A stretch of DNA of 64,000 bases from Dichetophora obliterata (GCA_963920525.1 OY986439.1:793001-857000); one strand, 5' to 3'. Positions 11,280 through 22,690 are shown, counted from the stretch's first letter. Notes: generated by a model from the sequence alone, not told the origin. Program-made: numbers and translations.

Positions 11280-11948
11280 AGGGGAGTATATACCCCGAAC
11301 TTTTTGCATTTTCCTAAAGCAGTCAAGTCTCAAAAATATGTGGGTAAAGTTTCAAGTCGATGTTTAAAAAAGTTATAGCCTAGTGAGCTTTGAGAGAGAT
11401 TAATTAGCTTTGAAATTTTCAAACGCGTTTTTCTCGAACCCATGTTTTGAAAGTCGGTGAGCAATATTTCTCGAAACTCGACCGTTTCGTGAACCGAAGA
11501 TCGTTTTGATTTTTTTGCAGGCTTACTCTATACATAATAATTTAGTAATTGTCGTAGGAATTTTGTGTTTGTTGCTTCGTTCATTAGTTATAGGTAAAAT
11601 AATAACGAATTTTGGTCGAAAATGATTACTTTACGTTCGGAAGTCCGCCATTATGTCAAAAATTGGTATTTTTAAAATCGGTTGTGACAAGTACTAGTTT
11701 TAAGTATTTAGTTTAATAATTTTTTTTGTTTTTTTGTTTCATATGAATTTTGGAGAAGCAATCCTGGTCACCGCTTTTCACCTTTTTTTCACAGCGCTCT
11801 ATAAAAAATGCTGTATCTACCTTAAACATACTCTTAAATGTGTATATTTTTAGGTACAAAAAACTTCATTAAAAAATGTCCTTTAGGTTTCCTTAAAAAA
11901 ATTCACAAACATGACCTTCTTTTTCCGGCTTCTGGGTGTGTAAACCTC
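11280..11948. mobile_element. TTAA-flanked TIR element, non-coding
   Basis: TTAA is present at 11276-11279 and 11949-11952. The left end reads AGGGGAGTATATACCCCGAA. The right end, reverse-complemented, reads GAGGTTTACACACCCAGAAG, a diverged match. The interior has no recognised ORF. The ends are too diverged for a firm superfamily call. Confidence 0.45.
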
Positions 11949-11952
11949 TTAA

Positions 11953-13035
11953 ATGAATAGTTCAACAGATGGGCATTTCCAAATAAGCGTTAGGTATGAT
12001 TTGTACGAAGAAATATTTAAAAAAATAATTAAAATGTCTAATTTTTAATAAGGCTTTTTTTATATTTGCGTAGTAATTAAGTAGCCACTGTATTAAGTAA
12101 TAACAATGACAGCAATCGACACTAAGAATTTAAAGATTTAAGCAAAAATATATGCTGGCATTACGTTACAAAAAAAGAAGTGATTTTTGACTTAATTACA
12201 AAATTTTCAAAACTCTCTGAATTGGGCAAGACTTTTTTTATATAACTTTTTTTAGAAGGGTTTGAAATAACATAAGTTTATTTTTCATGTGATCAAATTT
12301 AAAAATCTTCTCTTGTTTTTTTTTTAATAGGCTTTTTGATCTGGCGTGACGTTAGTGGCGTTACGTTACGTAAACTTCCATTGTAAATCAATTAGATAAT
12401 TAAGTAATTAGGTAGTTCAGTAATTATGAAATTTAGTAATAAAAAAAAATTTTATATATTGTCCTATTATTATATTTTTTCATTATCTTTAGCCAAATCC
12501 TTCCATTTTTACTAAACAAAAAGTTTGCGAAACATTTACGAAAAAGAAAAACTTTATTTGTGAAATAGTGCAAACAATTTGATCATCATTACTAATGAAT
12601 TTATGTAGAAATTGCTTAAATTAATAAAATTAAAATGTTTCTCTTGGATAATATCATAAAACAATACGGTTTTAATAAGTTTTTATTTTTTGGTCACGGT
12701 AGACTTTTCTGTGGAAATGCCCATATTTAAGATTAACTAGCTGCGACTTTACCTACTTAGTAATATTAGCCTGAATTTGTAAATAATGCATAAATATTGT
12801 TAGACTGGCACCAACTCTATTCACAGTAGTTCCAAAATTTCACGATGATTTGCGAAACTTGTCATTTTTCTTTTTTAGTAATAGAAATTTGTTAGAAATT
12901 AATTATAATTATTTCTATATATTCTACACTTCATTTCTAATGCACGTCACACACAATACAATTAAATTGTCAATTGAGTCTTTCAACTGAATTGATTCTT
13001 GGCCGCACGCTCTATAAACTTAGTTGAAATATTTA
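11953..13035. other. A+T-rich sequence, nothing recognised
   Basis: No protein similarity or repeat partner was found. 'Ggcgttacgttacgtaaact' near 12357 and 'ggcattacgttac' near 12155 are a weak direct repeat. The last bases adjoin the 3' end of a minus-strand LINE. Confidence 0.4.
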
Positions 13036-13155
13036 TTTTTTTTTTAAAATTTAGTCTACTGATCAAGATCTTACAGACTATTTCATAATTACAAAAATAT
13101 TTCCACCAGTAATAATAATAATAGATACAATACTATGATATAATACTAGTGATAA

Positions 13156-16011
13156 TTATTTAAACATTTCAAAGACATTCCTTTTAAAAAGATTAAAATC
13201 ATTACTAAAATCAATGTTATTCGCAATGAAGTTACAATACATCAAGCATCTAGATATTGGCTCATTCATGCCATAATTAGTTCTATGAAATGGAACGTAA
13301 AATAAAGCACTCTCCCTTAATGGTCTTATCGGAGCATAGAACGGAATTAAAGTTAGTAGTTCCGGACAATTAATATTGCTATCTAAGATGCGCTTAATAA
13401 ATAAAGCGCTCTGTGCATGTCTTCTTTGCGACAAGTGTTGCAAGCCTAATAAATTGCAACGCTCATTGTAAGATGGCATATTCTCGAGAGAAAACCTCCG
13501 GCGTAGAGCAAATCTTGTGAATTTTTTTTGAATTCGTTCAATACGACTGCTCTCACATTCATAAAAAGGGTCCCACACAATACTTGAGTATTCAAGTTGA
13601 GATCTTACTAAACTTACGTAAAGTGTTTTTGCTGTCAAAGGATCTAAAAATTCTTTCGAATTTCGTTTTAGAAATCCAAGTAGAGAACAGGCTTTAGATA
13701 CTATGAACTCACGATGGTGGCTAAAAGAAAGCTTGGTATCAAAATATAAACCTAAATCTTTAACAATTTTGTCTCTCAAGAAGACGTTATTGTTTCCATA
13801 AGAATAATTATATAAAATTGGATAGTTCTTATGGGAGTAAGTCAGAGCTTTACATTTATAATAATTTAAATTCATTCCATTCCTATTGCACCATAAGAGA
13901 AATGATCTTATGTCTTCCTGTAAATTGAAGCAGTCAGAAATATGTCCAACTTTAATAAAGATTTTCAGGTCGTCCACATATAACAAGCATTAGCTGAACT
14001 TAAAAATTTGTGGAATATCATTTATAAACAAGTTAAAAAGCAGGGGACCTAAGTGACTACCTTGAGGCACGCCTGAATTAACAACAATTGGGTTTGAAAA
14101 CTGGTTATCAACTCTAACAACTAATTGTCGATTCGATAAATAGGAAGAAATCCATTCCAAAAATACGGAATGAAGCCCCAATTTTTCAAGTTTTAGCAGT
14201 AGTATCGAATGAACCAAACTATCAAATGCTTTAACGAAGTCGGTATAGAGAACATCAACTTGCAAGCCATTTTCGACAGAATTGATACAAAAATTTGTAA
14301 AAATTGTAAGATTAGTGCACGTTGATCTACCCGCGAAAAAACCATGTTGTTGCGTTATAAAATAAATTTTTTATCTCAGAAAACAGTCTCATATTAACAA
14401 TCTTGTCTAAAATCTTAGGAATAACTGATAGCTTAACAATCGGTCTATAGTTTTCTATTAAAAATTTTTTACCAGATTTACAAATTGGAGATATAAATGC
14501 AGTTTTCCATTCATCTAAGAATATACCAGAAGAGAGTGATTTATTAAATATAAGCGCTAAAGCAACAAAAAGTGTCGAAGCGCATTTCTTAAAAAACACC
14601 GGAGGAAGCAAATCAAAACCAGCACCTTTGTTCGTGTCCAAACCTCGCAAAACTTCAAAGACTTCTTCGTATGAAATTGTCATATTTACAATTTGGGTAA
14701 TGTTTGAGAAATCATCATGGTTATTTGGCAATGCAGCATTATTGAAAACAGACCCAAAAAAGTCTGCAAACAGTTCGCAAGCTTCTTGTGAACTATTCGA
14801 AGATTTGTTTTTGTACTCCATAGATTTCGGAAGTTCATGAGATTTACGTTTGGAATCAATAAATACCCAGAAAGATTTAGGATTTGATTATTAATAAAAT
14901 TTGCTTTATCAACATCATCATTTGTTCTCTTAAATTTTTTATGAGCTCTATTTCTTAAATTTTTTAGATGTAGTAATCGAGAATTATACCAGGGTAGGTT
15001 AAATTGCCGATAACATTTTTTGATTGGTACATATAAATATAAACCTTCTTCGAGAACTTTTTTGAATGTGAAATACATCGCATATAAATCCATAGAATTG
15101 AAAACTATTATCCAATTTATAGAATCATAATAATTATTAAGCGCAGGATAGTTAGCGTTCTTGAAATCATAAGATAAATTGGAAGAATTATCAAAAATAT
15201 TATTTGGTTTATAAAAACTGAATTTCAGCTCGAGTGCCTTGTGATGAATTGACTCGCGAGTAAGCGGCATAAGACACATATTCATGAAGTATTTAAGATC
15301 ATTTCTAATAAAAACTAAATCCAAAATTCGTTTCAATTCGTTTTCAAATTCATTGATCTGAAACATATCTAAGGAATAAAGGGAGTCACATAGTAACAAC
15401 TCGACATCTTTTTTAACATTAAAAGGCATTAATATTTTGTCATCACTACTATATTTCCATTCAATGTTACTTAAATTGAAATCTCCTAAAACACAAGGAG
15501 TTTGCTGAGGGCTGAAAGACGATACAATATTAGAAATATTAAAAATGTGGTCATTATATAAATTATAATCGCTATTTGGTGGAATATTACTTACAATAAA
15601 AACAATTTCATTGATGCTGGTTGAAGGATCATTGGCAAATTTAACTGCAACACAAGTTTGTTCAATATTATCATGCTCGCGAGGTAAGCGAATTACTCTG
15701 CTGGCATATTTTGATGAAACTGCTATTAATACACCGCCTCCTCTCGACATACCTGGGCAAAGTATGCGGTCTCTACGGTATAATTCATAATCCGCGTCAA
15801 ATAGTTCTTCAGAACAAAAATGTGACGTTAACCAAGTTTCCACAAGAGCTATTACGTCGAAATCGTGAGCTGCTGCGGCAGAAAATAATTGATTGGTTTT
15901 AGTACGAATACCACCAACATTGTGAAAATAAAGAGAAAAATGGCTTTGATGAACAGATGACGCTGATTTGTTTAAAGATTTACGGCCGTATTCATTACAT
16001 TTGTTATGCAC
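13156..16011 (-). pseudogene. LINE ORF2: endonuclease plus reverse transcriptase, broken
   Basis: Endonuclease, residues 25-250 of the first frame: LYFHNVGGIRTKTNQL (Asn31), VETWL (Glu58), GGGVLIAVSS, VLGDFNLS (Asp177, Asn179) and SIHHKALEL, where the usual SDH is SIH. A frameshift near 14890 leads into the RT: KTAFISPICKSGKKF, NYRPIVKLS, then after a second shift near 14340 VDVLYTDFVKAFDSLVHS, SGVPQGSHLGPLLFNLFIND and LLYVDDLKIF. One TAA immediately precedes the YVDD box. The C-terminal domain is well kept (KDLGLYFDTKLSFSHH, SLVRSQLEYSSIVWDPFY, RRRFSLENMPSYNERC, RHAQSALFIKRIL), ending at 13156. The damage (changed SDH, stop, frameshifts) shows a dead copy. Confidence 0.9.
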
Positions 16012-16949
16012 TCGTTAAAAACTGTTTTAGTTAGAACACAAACTATCCCTTAAAATGCTGTTTATGCATAACCGTATTTAACGAGCATTTTAAGCAATAT
16101 GGGAATTTTTAAAAACAGTAAGCAACACTTCATCAGCTGACAGCTTAACGAAAGAACTTGACGAAAAACAGACTTTTTGTCGACAGAAAAAGCCCTGTGA
16201 CAGAAAAAGACGGTGGCGGTCATAGGCTCATCATGGTCATGCATTGTTGTTTCAATATATATTAACAATTTGAGAGCGAGAGCAAGAGAGTAAATTTTCA
16301 CCACCACGGTCACCAAATGATTTGACAAAAATATTAAATCATGGGATCAAACCAGTATTGCGTTGTGAACTTATTCACAATATTTGTGTATGAAAGCAGT
16401 ATGAAATGTATGAAAGCAGTAATGAAACCTGCTTAATAGCAACACGTCGGTTGTAAAAATACTAAAAGTAGCAAAAAGTATACTGGTGCTTAGGCATCAT
16501 ATGACCACCAGCATAGCATACTTTCGTCACACAGCTCATCAAACGAAAAAGAGAGTAAAAAGTGTCATGACCAGGGATCATATGACGACCACCGTAACAA
16601 CACCCATAGCTGATTTTGATAAGTTATGTTAGCCATTAAAAAAGCAAAAAAAGTGAAGTGAAAAGTAAACAAAAATATAAAAGCAATGGACATGTTCAAT
16701 ATTTTGATTATCTGCACTTTAGTGGAAGAAGAGGATCCTTTTCCAAAGCGCCGAAAAATGTATAGAGCAAGGATCAACCCCTTTGAACAAAACAACGACG
16801 AGGAACGAGTAGGAACGGTGTTCAGAATGATTTTAACGATCGTTAAAATACTCTTAGAACGTTGATGATAATATACGTTCATGCATAACAAAATGTTTTT
16901 CACTGTATAACTATCGCTAAAACAGGTTTATGAATATGGGGGTTAGATT
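16012..16949. mobile_element. probable insertion splitting ORF1 and ORF2 of the LINE
   Basis: ORF1 similarity stops at 16950 and ORF2 starts at 16011, whereas related elements have these almost adjacent. The 0.94 kb between has no coding and shows inverted 'CTGTTTTAG'-type ends (near 16021-16031 and 16912-16926), an internal stem TTAAAATGCT with AGCATTTTAA (about 16051-16091), and two similar blocks around 'catcatatgaccaccag' (16496) and 'gatcatatgacgaccac' (16576). This suggests a MITE-like insertion. No target duplication was found, so it may instead be an unusual untranslated spacer. Confidence 0.4.
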
Positions 16950-17870
16950 CTATTTTGTTTTCATTTTCCTCGGTTTTGGCCGAAAATTTTTAAACACAGA
17001 TACTTTTATGCTTTTTTGCCAAAGCGATGGATTGAGGATTGTTTCAATAAATTGCTCAGCAACACCGAGTTTAAATTATATTTGCTTTACATCTTCACGA
17101 GCAACGCCTTATTTATAAGTTTGTAGCACGCAAGATTTTTCTCTTCAATTTCCGTGTGTTTAACGATATAATTTATAATATCACGCTCAGAGACAGTTGA
17201 CTTAAAAGCAGATAGATGAACAAACCTCAGTTTAGGGACAACTTCTAGCTCATGGTTGTTGTTTAGACCAACAACAAGTACTTCTTGAGAGTGTCGTTTG
17301 TTTCTTTTTTTATGTTCAGGAACAACAACAGCATTAGAAACACCAGGTGTAGTGTGGACGATATGAGCGCCAGTAGATAAATCAGCTGTTTTCTCGATAG
17401 CAGAAACAACAGCAGCATAGGAAGCACCAGCAGCGCTAGTACAGCGAGACCCAGATGAAATAGCAGGAACAATCGCGGTAGTTAAGTCAGCTGTTTTCTC
17501 GACAGCAGGAACAACAACAGCATTTTACAGGAACAACAGTAGTAGACAAATCAGCTGCATTCTCGACAGCGGGAACAACAACATTTGAAGCACTAGCAGC
17601 AGCGATAGCACTGCAAGAGCCAGATGATAAAACAGCGGCATTTAGAGCGCGACTAGCGCGAATAGAGTCGTCAATATCATCAATAACGACCACAGGCACA
17701 ATCTGAGAGGCGAGCGCAGAGATAGAATTTGACTCAGCATCTGCAGTGGGAGTGCTGCCACCAGAAACCGGTTTTGAGGTGCGCCCACGAGAGTGAGTGG
17801 CTCCACGAGACGCTTTGTTTACTTCACCAACTGTTTTTCGCACACGCAGGCGGGGAAGATCCGATTTCTA
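16950..17870 (-). pseudogene. LINE ORF1, decayed, with repeated VVPAVEKTADL units
   Basis: The start region reads RKTVGEVNKASRGATHSRGR and has no certain Met. A low-complexity Ser/Ala/Val region follows. In it a unit like VVVPAVENAADLST occurs three times (VPAVENAADLS, VPAVEKTADLT, VSAIEKTADLS), with a frameshift between the first two. The conserved C-terminal domain reads LRFVHLSAFKSTVSERDIIN, YIVKHTEIEEKNLACYKLIN and, after another frameshift near 17110 and a stop, FKLGVAEQFIETILNPSLWQ then KVSVFKNFRPKPRK, ending at the TAG at 16950-16952. This domain is typical of ORF1 in insect LINEs of this group and is thought to bind nucleic acid. Broken by at least two frameshifts and one stop. Confidence 0.75.
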
Positions 17871-18419
17871 CCAACTATCAAATATATATTATTAGTTTAG
17901 AATCAATGTTATTTATTTATTATTATTATTATTTTATTAAATTATTATAATCCAACAAAATTAGAGACAATTGTAAAGTTTTCTTCACAAACATCTTAAA
18001 ATATGTATGTATTTTGACAGCATATCAAGTTTATACTATTTTTTAAAACCCATTTTTGTGTATTAAGGGACTCTACTTGAAGATCAAACTATTTTTAAAT
18101 TATTTGAAATTTTCTCTTTCATTATATAAAGTGGCTCACAAGGAAAGTCGGGCAGACATTTCTTAGCACTTTCGCATTGGTTTCAGAAATGAAAATGTAA
18201 GAAGAAACTTGGAGTAAATATTTCTTTCAAAACGTTCTTTATTGGTGAGCAAAATTAAACAGAAACATAGTTAAAAAATTAGAACATAACGGTAAAACAA
18301 AATTAAATCAAACCTAAGCTTTAAAAACGAGCTCACATTGAAAGTCGGGCAGATAAGAAATTCAATGCTAAAACTAAGAATTTAATATTTTGTTGAAAAT
18401 CCTTTTTCTTATATGACAT

Positions 18420-19460
18420 CCTGCAGCCTTTTTGAAATGGGTGCAACCAAATTTTTGAAAACTTCAGCTCCAATCTGATTCCACTCTTTACTTAGGATAC
18501 TTTTTTTTAGGATTGGATCTTTAGTTGCCCATCTCTGATACTGCACTCAGGGTTCAAGTTCATCTCATAGATGTTCTATAACATTTTTATCTGGGCCTTT
18601 TGAGGTTGTTTTTATTACATTTATTGACAGATATTAAGTACACAATTCTTTACCAAGAGCGTTGTATGTTTCAGGTTATTGTCTTGGTAAAACTAAAAAT
18701 TGTCTGTTATTCCTTATTTACCCGCACTTTCTTTTACTTGAGCCATGAGAATGTCAAGGATCATATTTTTGTCCATTATACCTTCAATAAAATTAATCCT
18801 TCCAACATCAGACGCAGCCCCAAACCATGACTGATCCTCTACCATGCTTAATCGTATGTTTAGAATTTTTATTGCAAAATTCTTCATTCGGTTTTCGCTT
18901 TCGATCTGAACCATATGAATTAAATAAACTCTCATCGGTTAACAAAACCTGTACTAAAAGTTTATTGTTTAAAAGTGCTAAAGATCCTTATGTTTTCTGT
19001 TTTATTAACCTTGCTCCTAGAAAGTCTTTCATCATCTGCAAAGAATTTGCACGAAATTGGGGCGTTCTATTACATTTTTCTTTCTAATACAGTGCTTTTT
19101 TTCGTGCTACTCCTCAATTTAAACATTTTTTCTCAAAACTCTTCCAATTGTTTCTGAGTGTACACTCTTTTTCAAATTGAGTTTTAACATGACCTCTAGT
19201 TTTAGAGCAAATAAAAATGGTTCTTTTATTATTTCTCTTAAAAAATACCTTTCATCTTTGGAGCTAAATATATTTTTAGCTACTGTATGTTCTTTATTGC
19301 ATATTCTCTTATCTTGTATATAATTATATCGTGCACTGTTGATTTACTTTTTAAGGCGATTTGTGAAATTAAGCGCTCGGATTTTCCTTTCAAATAATAA
19401 TCTATCACGATCTGCCTTTCTGCCAGTGTTGATTGATTCACTTTTCGAGAAATGTTTATT
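18420..19460 (-). pseudogene. Tc1-family transposase, decayed
   Basis: Minus-strand similarity in order: STLAERQIVIDYYLKGKSER with LISQIALKSKSTVHDII (first helix-turn-helix, about 19440-19325); after a frameshift NIFSSKDERYFLREIIKEPF (second DNA-binding part); TDESLFNSYGSDRKRKP (second catalytic Asp region near 18900); GRGSVMVWGC, the signature strand of Tc1 transposases; a segment running INFIEGIMDKNMILDIL; and DKNVIEHL, stop, DELE, the relic of the PDLNPIEHLWDELE motif with the third catalytic residue near 18570. Several frameshifts and stops make it inactive. Confidence 0.85.
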
Positions 19461-20116
19461 TTTTTAAGTTTTGCGTTTGACTGAAGTTATTCCAACAGTA
19501 GTAAAAAGTTGTAAGCAGGAATAACGGTTTAAGGACCACAATTTTCATTTTTTCTTTACTTGCCCGATTTTCAATGTGAGCTCGTTTTTATAATTTTTTA
19601 ATTATGTTTCTGTTTAATATTGTTCACCAAAAAATAACGTTTTGAAAAAATATATATCGCAATATTCTTCATACATTTTCATTTCTGAAATCAATGCGAA
19701 AGTGCTAAGAAATGCTTGCCCGCAGAGAAAAAACATAGTTGCAACAACCATGTTTTAAGAGGATCATAGTATGATTCAAATTATGATTGTTGATACCATG
19801 TTCTTAAGCATATAATGGTTTCTATGATCATGGTAAAATAATTATAACAACTATATTTAGAAAACGAATTTTTCCGTAGGAACCAAAATATTATTGAAAC
19901 AACCATTATTCTCTTATTGGGACGAAAATGAAATGATTGCAACAACTTTATTATAAATTTCTTTTTAGGAACCAGAATGTTATAGAAACAATAATTTTTT
20001 TTAATGCACACCAATTTCCACAGCTTTTAAATTAAGATATCCCTAGAGGTTTGCCTTTCTCTGTTGCCGAACAGAAATATTAATTCAATTGGAAAAACTT
20101 TTTGAAAAACTTTCTG

Positions 20117-20187
20117 TCCGAGCTGGGGTTTCAACCGCTGCTCTTTCGCTTACGAGCCACGCATACTACCAGTAGACCACAGCTGCT
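20117..20187 (-). repeat. tRNA-like core inside the hAT-type element
   Basis: On the minus strand: GTGGTCTACTGGTAG (A-box-like), GTGGCTCGTAAGCG (anticodon-arm-like) and GGTTGAAACCCC (B-box-like), then CAGCTCGGACAG. It is the same module as the SINE head at 7903 and the cores at 48356 and 54926. Acceptor pairing is absent, so it is not a functional tRNA gene. Confidence 0.7.
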
Positions 20188-20640
20188 ACTACCGGTCGTC
20201 TGACTAAAGTCATTTATAAACGTGGTACATTGAGTGCATTGTCACAAAAATAGCAATATTTACTGTAAATGGAAATATGTTTGCTACAATCAAAGTCGAA
20301 AATGTAATTTTTCTGCGTGCAGTCTTTAGTATAAGGCGATTTATAACAAAACATAGTAATTGAAGAGTTGACAAACGAAACGGCACATAAACAAGAATTG
20401 ATAAAACTTATTGTCTCTGAATAAAGTAAAAGGTTTCCTGCAAACTGTTCAAACACAATAAGTTCTTTCGATTTTTGACTATGTGCTGCTTCGTTTGCCC
20501 ACGATCAAAAAGTAGTTCAGACAAACATTCAAAATTCTAGTATGTTTGTTTCTATCATAATATTCACATTTATCATGATTGACAGAACCACAACATTTTT
20601 ACTGCAACTAATAGTTGAGCCAATTATAATTATTATTTAT

Positions 20641-21040
20641 TTTTTTTTTTTTTTTAAAAAGATCAAAGAACCAAGGCATGCGCCTTATACAAACAAGGTT
20701 TGGTCTTTGACCTGAAAGGAAAGGGATAGATTATTTAGAGGAATTGATTGGAAACCATACGTGAATTATTGATTAGGCGAAGCAACCGCGAAAGACAATT
20801 TGAATTGCTTTTTAACCGAGGCTAGTGTTATGCCTTAACCTCGGCAAGCATTTCAAGCCCTAAGTTGTTCCATTCCTTTACATTTTCCACAATTTAGTTG
20901 TGGATTTAGTTTTCCATAATTCTTTAATGTAGGACAATGAAAGAACAAAGAAAGTGAAAAGAACCATGCCCGAGCCCGGATTCGAACCAGGGACCTTTGG
21001 GTTGAGAGTCTAGCGCACTCTCCACTAGACTGCAAAGGCC
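20641..21040 (-). mobile_element. tRNA-derived SINE with poly(A) tail, inserted in hAT-type element
   Basis: The minus-strand head starts GGCCTTTGCAGTCTAGTGGA and has a clear pol III B-box GGTTCGAATCC (20979-20989 on the complement) inside a 5-bp T-arm stem (CCTGG with CCGGG). A roughly 320-bp body follows and ends in a long A run (T15 at 20641-20655). The paralogue at 54481-54500 lacks it and shows the empty site CATAATATAATTGCC. Here CATAATTG lies at the head side and TATAATTG beyond the tail, a 7-bp or slightly longer target duplication. The tRNA arms other than the T-arm are degenerate. Confidence 0.85.
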
Positions 21041-21374
21041 GACAATTATGTTGACGATAGTATGATTTGAACCATAATGTTATTTTTGGTACCACAATTA
21101 GTAAATAATGACTTTATTAAGGCAACAATTTATGTTTGCAGGAATAGTACAATAACATGTCTTTTCTCTGCGTGCGACTTTCGTTGTGAGCCACTGTTTG
21201 TGGAAAAATTTTTAGCAATTATTTCAAATTTTCAAAACTCTAGGTCCAGTGACAATGCTCCGCTTACTTACACTTGCACTCATGTTGTTCTTGTTCAACT
21301 TTTGATGAACGCAAGGCATCGACATATTGGCGATATTCACATTGCATATATGACAACGGCGAATTCACTAAGTA

Positions 21375-22007
21375 CACGGTTAAAAATTATGGACTACTTT
21401 TTAATCCAAACTTTGGTTTAAAGGAATTTTTAATTCAAAAAGTACTATTTTTAATTCAATCATTAGTTTAATTTAGCTGGGTCTAAAACCCACGTTCCTG
21501 ATAAGAACTTACTTGCATTCGTAATTATGCAAAATAAGCGAAACTATGTTAACAACTGAGTTGGACGAGTGGATAAGGTATTGGACCAGCACATCAGAGG
21601 ACGTGTGTTCAAATCACGAACTGGTCGGTGTATATTTTTATTTTACTTAACTTTATCTAGGTCTCGAAAACACATTTCTGCTCGCTTGCTCACTTACTGC
21701 AAGCTTACTTGCATTCGTTATGATGCAAAATAACCGTAAATTTCTTAACAACAGTGATGGACGAGTAGATAAGGTGTTGGACCAGCACAAAAGAGGACGT
21801 GTTCTCAAATCATGAACTGGTCAGAAAAGTTTTTTATTTTAAGTTGATATTTATATTCCTTTTTTAAACTTTTTGCGGATTAAAAACTAATCTTTGTTGG
21901 ATTAAAAAATTTTAAACTTTTTCTTGGATTAAAAAGTAATCTTTTTTGGTGTTGTCCTGTATGTAATCCAAAAAACTTTAAAATTTAGTCCAAGGCTTTT
22001 AACCGTG
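21375..22007. mobile_element. TA-flanked TIR element with two tRNA-like repeats
   Basis: TA at 21373-21374 and 22008-22009 flanks ends CACGGTTAAAAATTATGGAC and, reverse-complemented, CACGGTTAAAAGCCTTGGAC. TA plus these ends suggests a Tc1/mariner-superfamily MITE. The terminal regions are rich in 'ttggattaaaaa'. Between them lie two direct repeats about 180-196 bp apart, each with a tRNA-Ser/Leu-like stretch: GGACGAGTGGATAAGGTATT ... GTTCAAATC near 21570-21620 and GGACGAGTAGATAAGGTGTT ... CTCAAATC near 21760-21815. Non-coding. Confidence 0.75.
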
Positions 22008-22137
22008 TATTGGTAAATTGAACTAGTTCCATTATTATTACTTGGTAATGGTTGTATTTCCCTGCTGGATTACAACACACAGAAATAAGGCATTATTTTA
22101 ACATGGGCTTGTCATAGCCGGTAATGTGTGGCGCTTA

Positions 22138-22370
22138 CATCCAGTATTACCAGTAAGTCAGAGTATCACTAGTTACCACTAGCATTACCTTTAAGTCAGA
22201 GGTCAACTACTTACCACCTGCATTACCCATAATTCAGAGGTCAACTGCTTTCCTCCAGTATTACCTATAAGTAGTAACTACCGTATTACCTATAAATATG
22301 AGTGTAACCCATTACCTCCAGTATTACCTATATGTCAAATAGTAACTTCTTACCTTTATTGTTACCAAGA
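22138..22370. repeat. minisatellite, about 38-bp unit
   Basis: About six imperfect units built on 'ccagtattacctataagt' and 'cagaggtcaactacttacc'. Unit length varies from about 24 to 45 bp. The units are diverged, so the array is old. Confidence 0.75.
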
Positions 22371-22690
22371 AGAGTACTCGTTGTTTTATTTTATTTTCAA
22401 TTAATAATTTTAATATGTCGATGACTATGACACCTTCTAGCGCAGATATTGTAGATCCTTGTATAAAATGTGCACTGCAATGGCACCATCCATTGAAAAA
22501 CCATTTAGATGAATGGTCGAATAGGTTCCGGGATAGAGCACTGCAATAAGCTATGCACAAGAGTTATGCATGATCATAAGAGCGACTTCTGAATGCATTA
22601 AATTAAATTTTCATTCAATACATTTTTATTTCACAAAGTTCCACAATTTAAATAAAATTTGCTCATTTTACATTGAAGTGTAATATCATT

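Larger units (their letters stand above)
13036..17880 (-). mobile_element. non-LTR retrotransposon (EN-RT type, CR1/Jockey-like group), two ORFs, decayed
   Basis: The minus strand carries ORF1 (about 17870-16950), an apparent 0.9-kb interruption, and ORF2 (16011-13156) with an AP-type endonuclease followed by reverse transcriptase. The 3' end is an A-rich run at about 13036-13053. The 5' end appears truncated, because ORF1 similarity runs to its start without an untranslated leader. Such elements copy themselves by nicking target DNA and priming reverse transcription from the nick. Several stops and frameshifts make this copy inactive. A related but different element lies at 44.2-46.8 kb on the plus strand. 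Confidence 0.85.
19723..21170 (-). mobile_element. hAT-type non-autonomous element carrying a tRNA-like module, copy 1
   Basis: Ends are CAGAGAAAAAACATAGTT and, reverse-complemented, CAGAGAAAAGACATGTTA, fitting the hAT terminus rule. It lies within the right outer repeat of a Tc1-like element. Removing it restores GCTTGCCCG-ACTTTCG, which matches the intact left repeat. The flanks CTTGCCCG and CGTGCG look like a degraded 8-bp duplication. It is homologous to 54375-55301 in opposite orientation across nearly its whole length. It contains the tRNA-like core at 20117-20187 and is itself interrupted by a SINE at 20641-21040. No transposase was seen. Confidence 0.8.
18130..21196 (-). mobile_element. 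Tc1-like element with inner and outer terminal repeats, interrupted
   Basis: Outer ends: GTGGCTCACAAGGAAAGTCG at about 18131 and, on the other strand near 21196, GTGGCTCACAACGAAAGTCG. Inner copies: GCTCACATTGAAAGTCGGGC at 18331 and its complement at about 19561-19584. Two repeats per end match the IR/DR layout of some Tc1-family transposons. Long terminal similarity (TTCTTAGCACTTTCGCATTG) adjoins the outer repeats. The right outer repeat is split at 19722/21171 by a hAT-type element. The transposase between the ends is on the minus strand. Without the insertions it would be about 1.6 kb, the usual Tc1 size. Confidence 0.85.

Noticed and set aside
20960..21040. Genuine tRNA-Glu gene on the minus strand
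   Set aside because: The A- and B-boxes are good, but acceptor and anticodon stems do not pair and the unit has a SINE body, poly(A) tail and empty site.
20853..21095. 80-codon minus-strand ORF
   Set aside because: It overlaps the tRNA-derived SINE head and is a by-product of that sequence.
22138..22370. CRISPR array
   Set aside because: Units are diverged, spacing is irregular and the organism is eukaryotic; it is a minisatellite.
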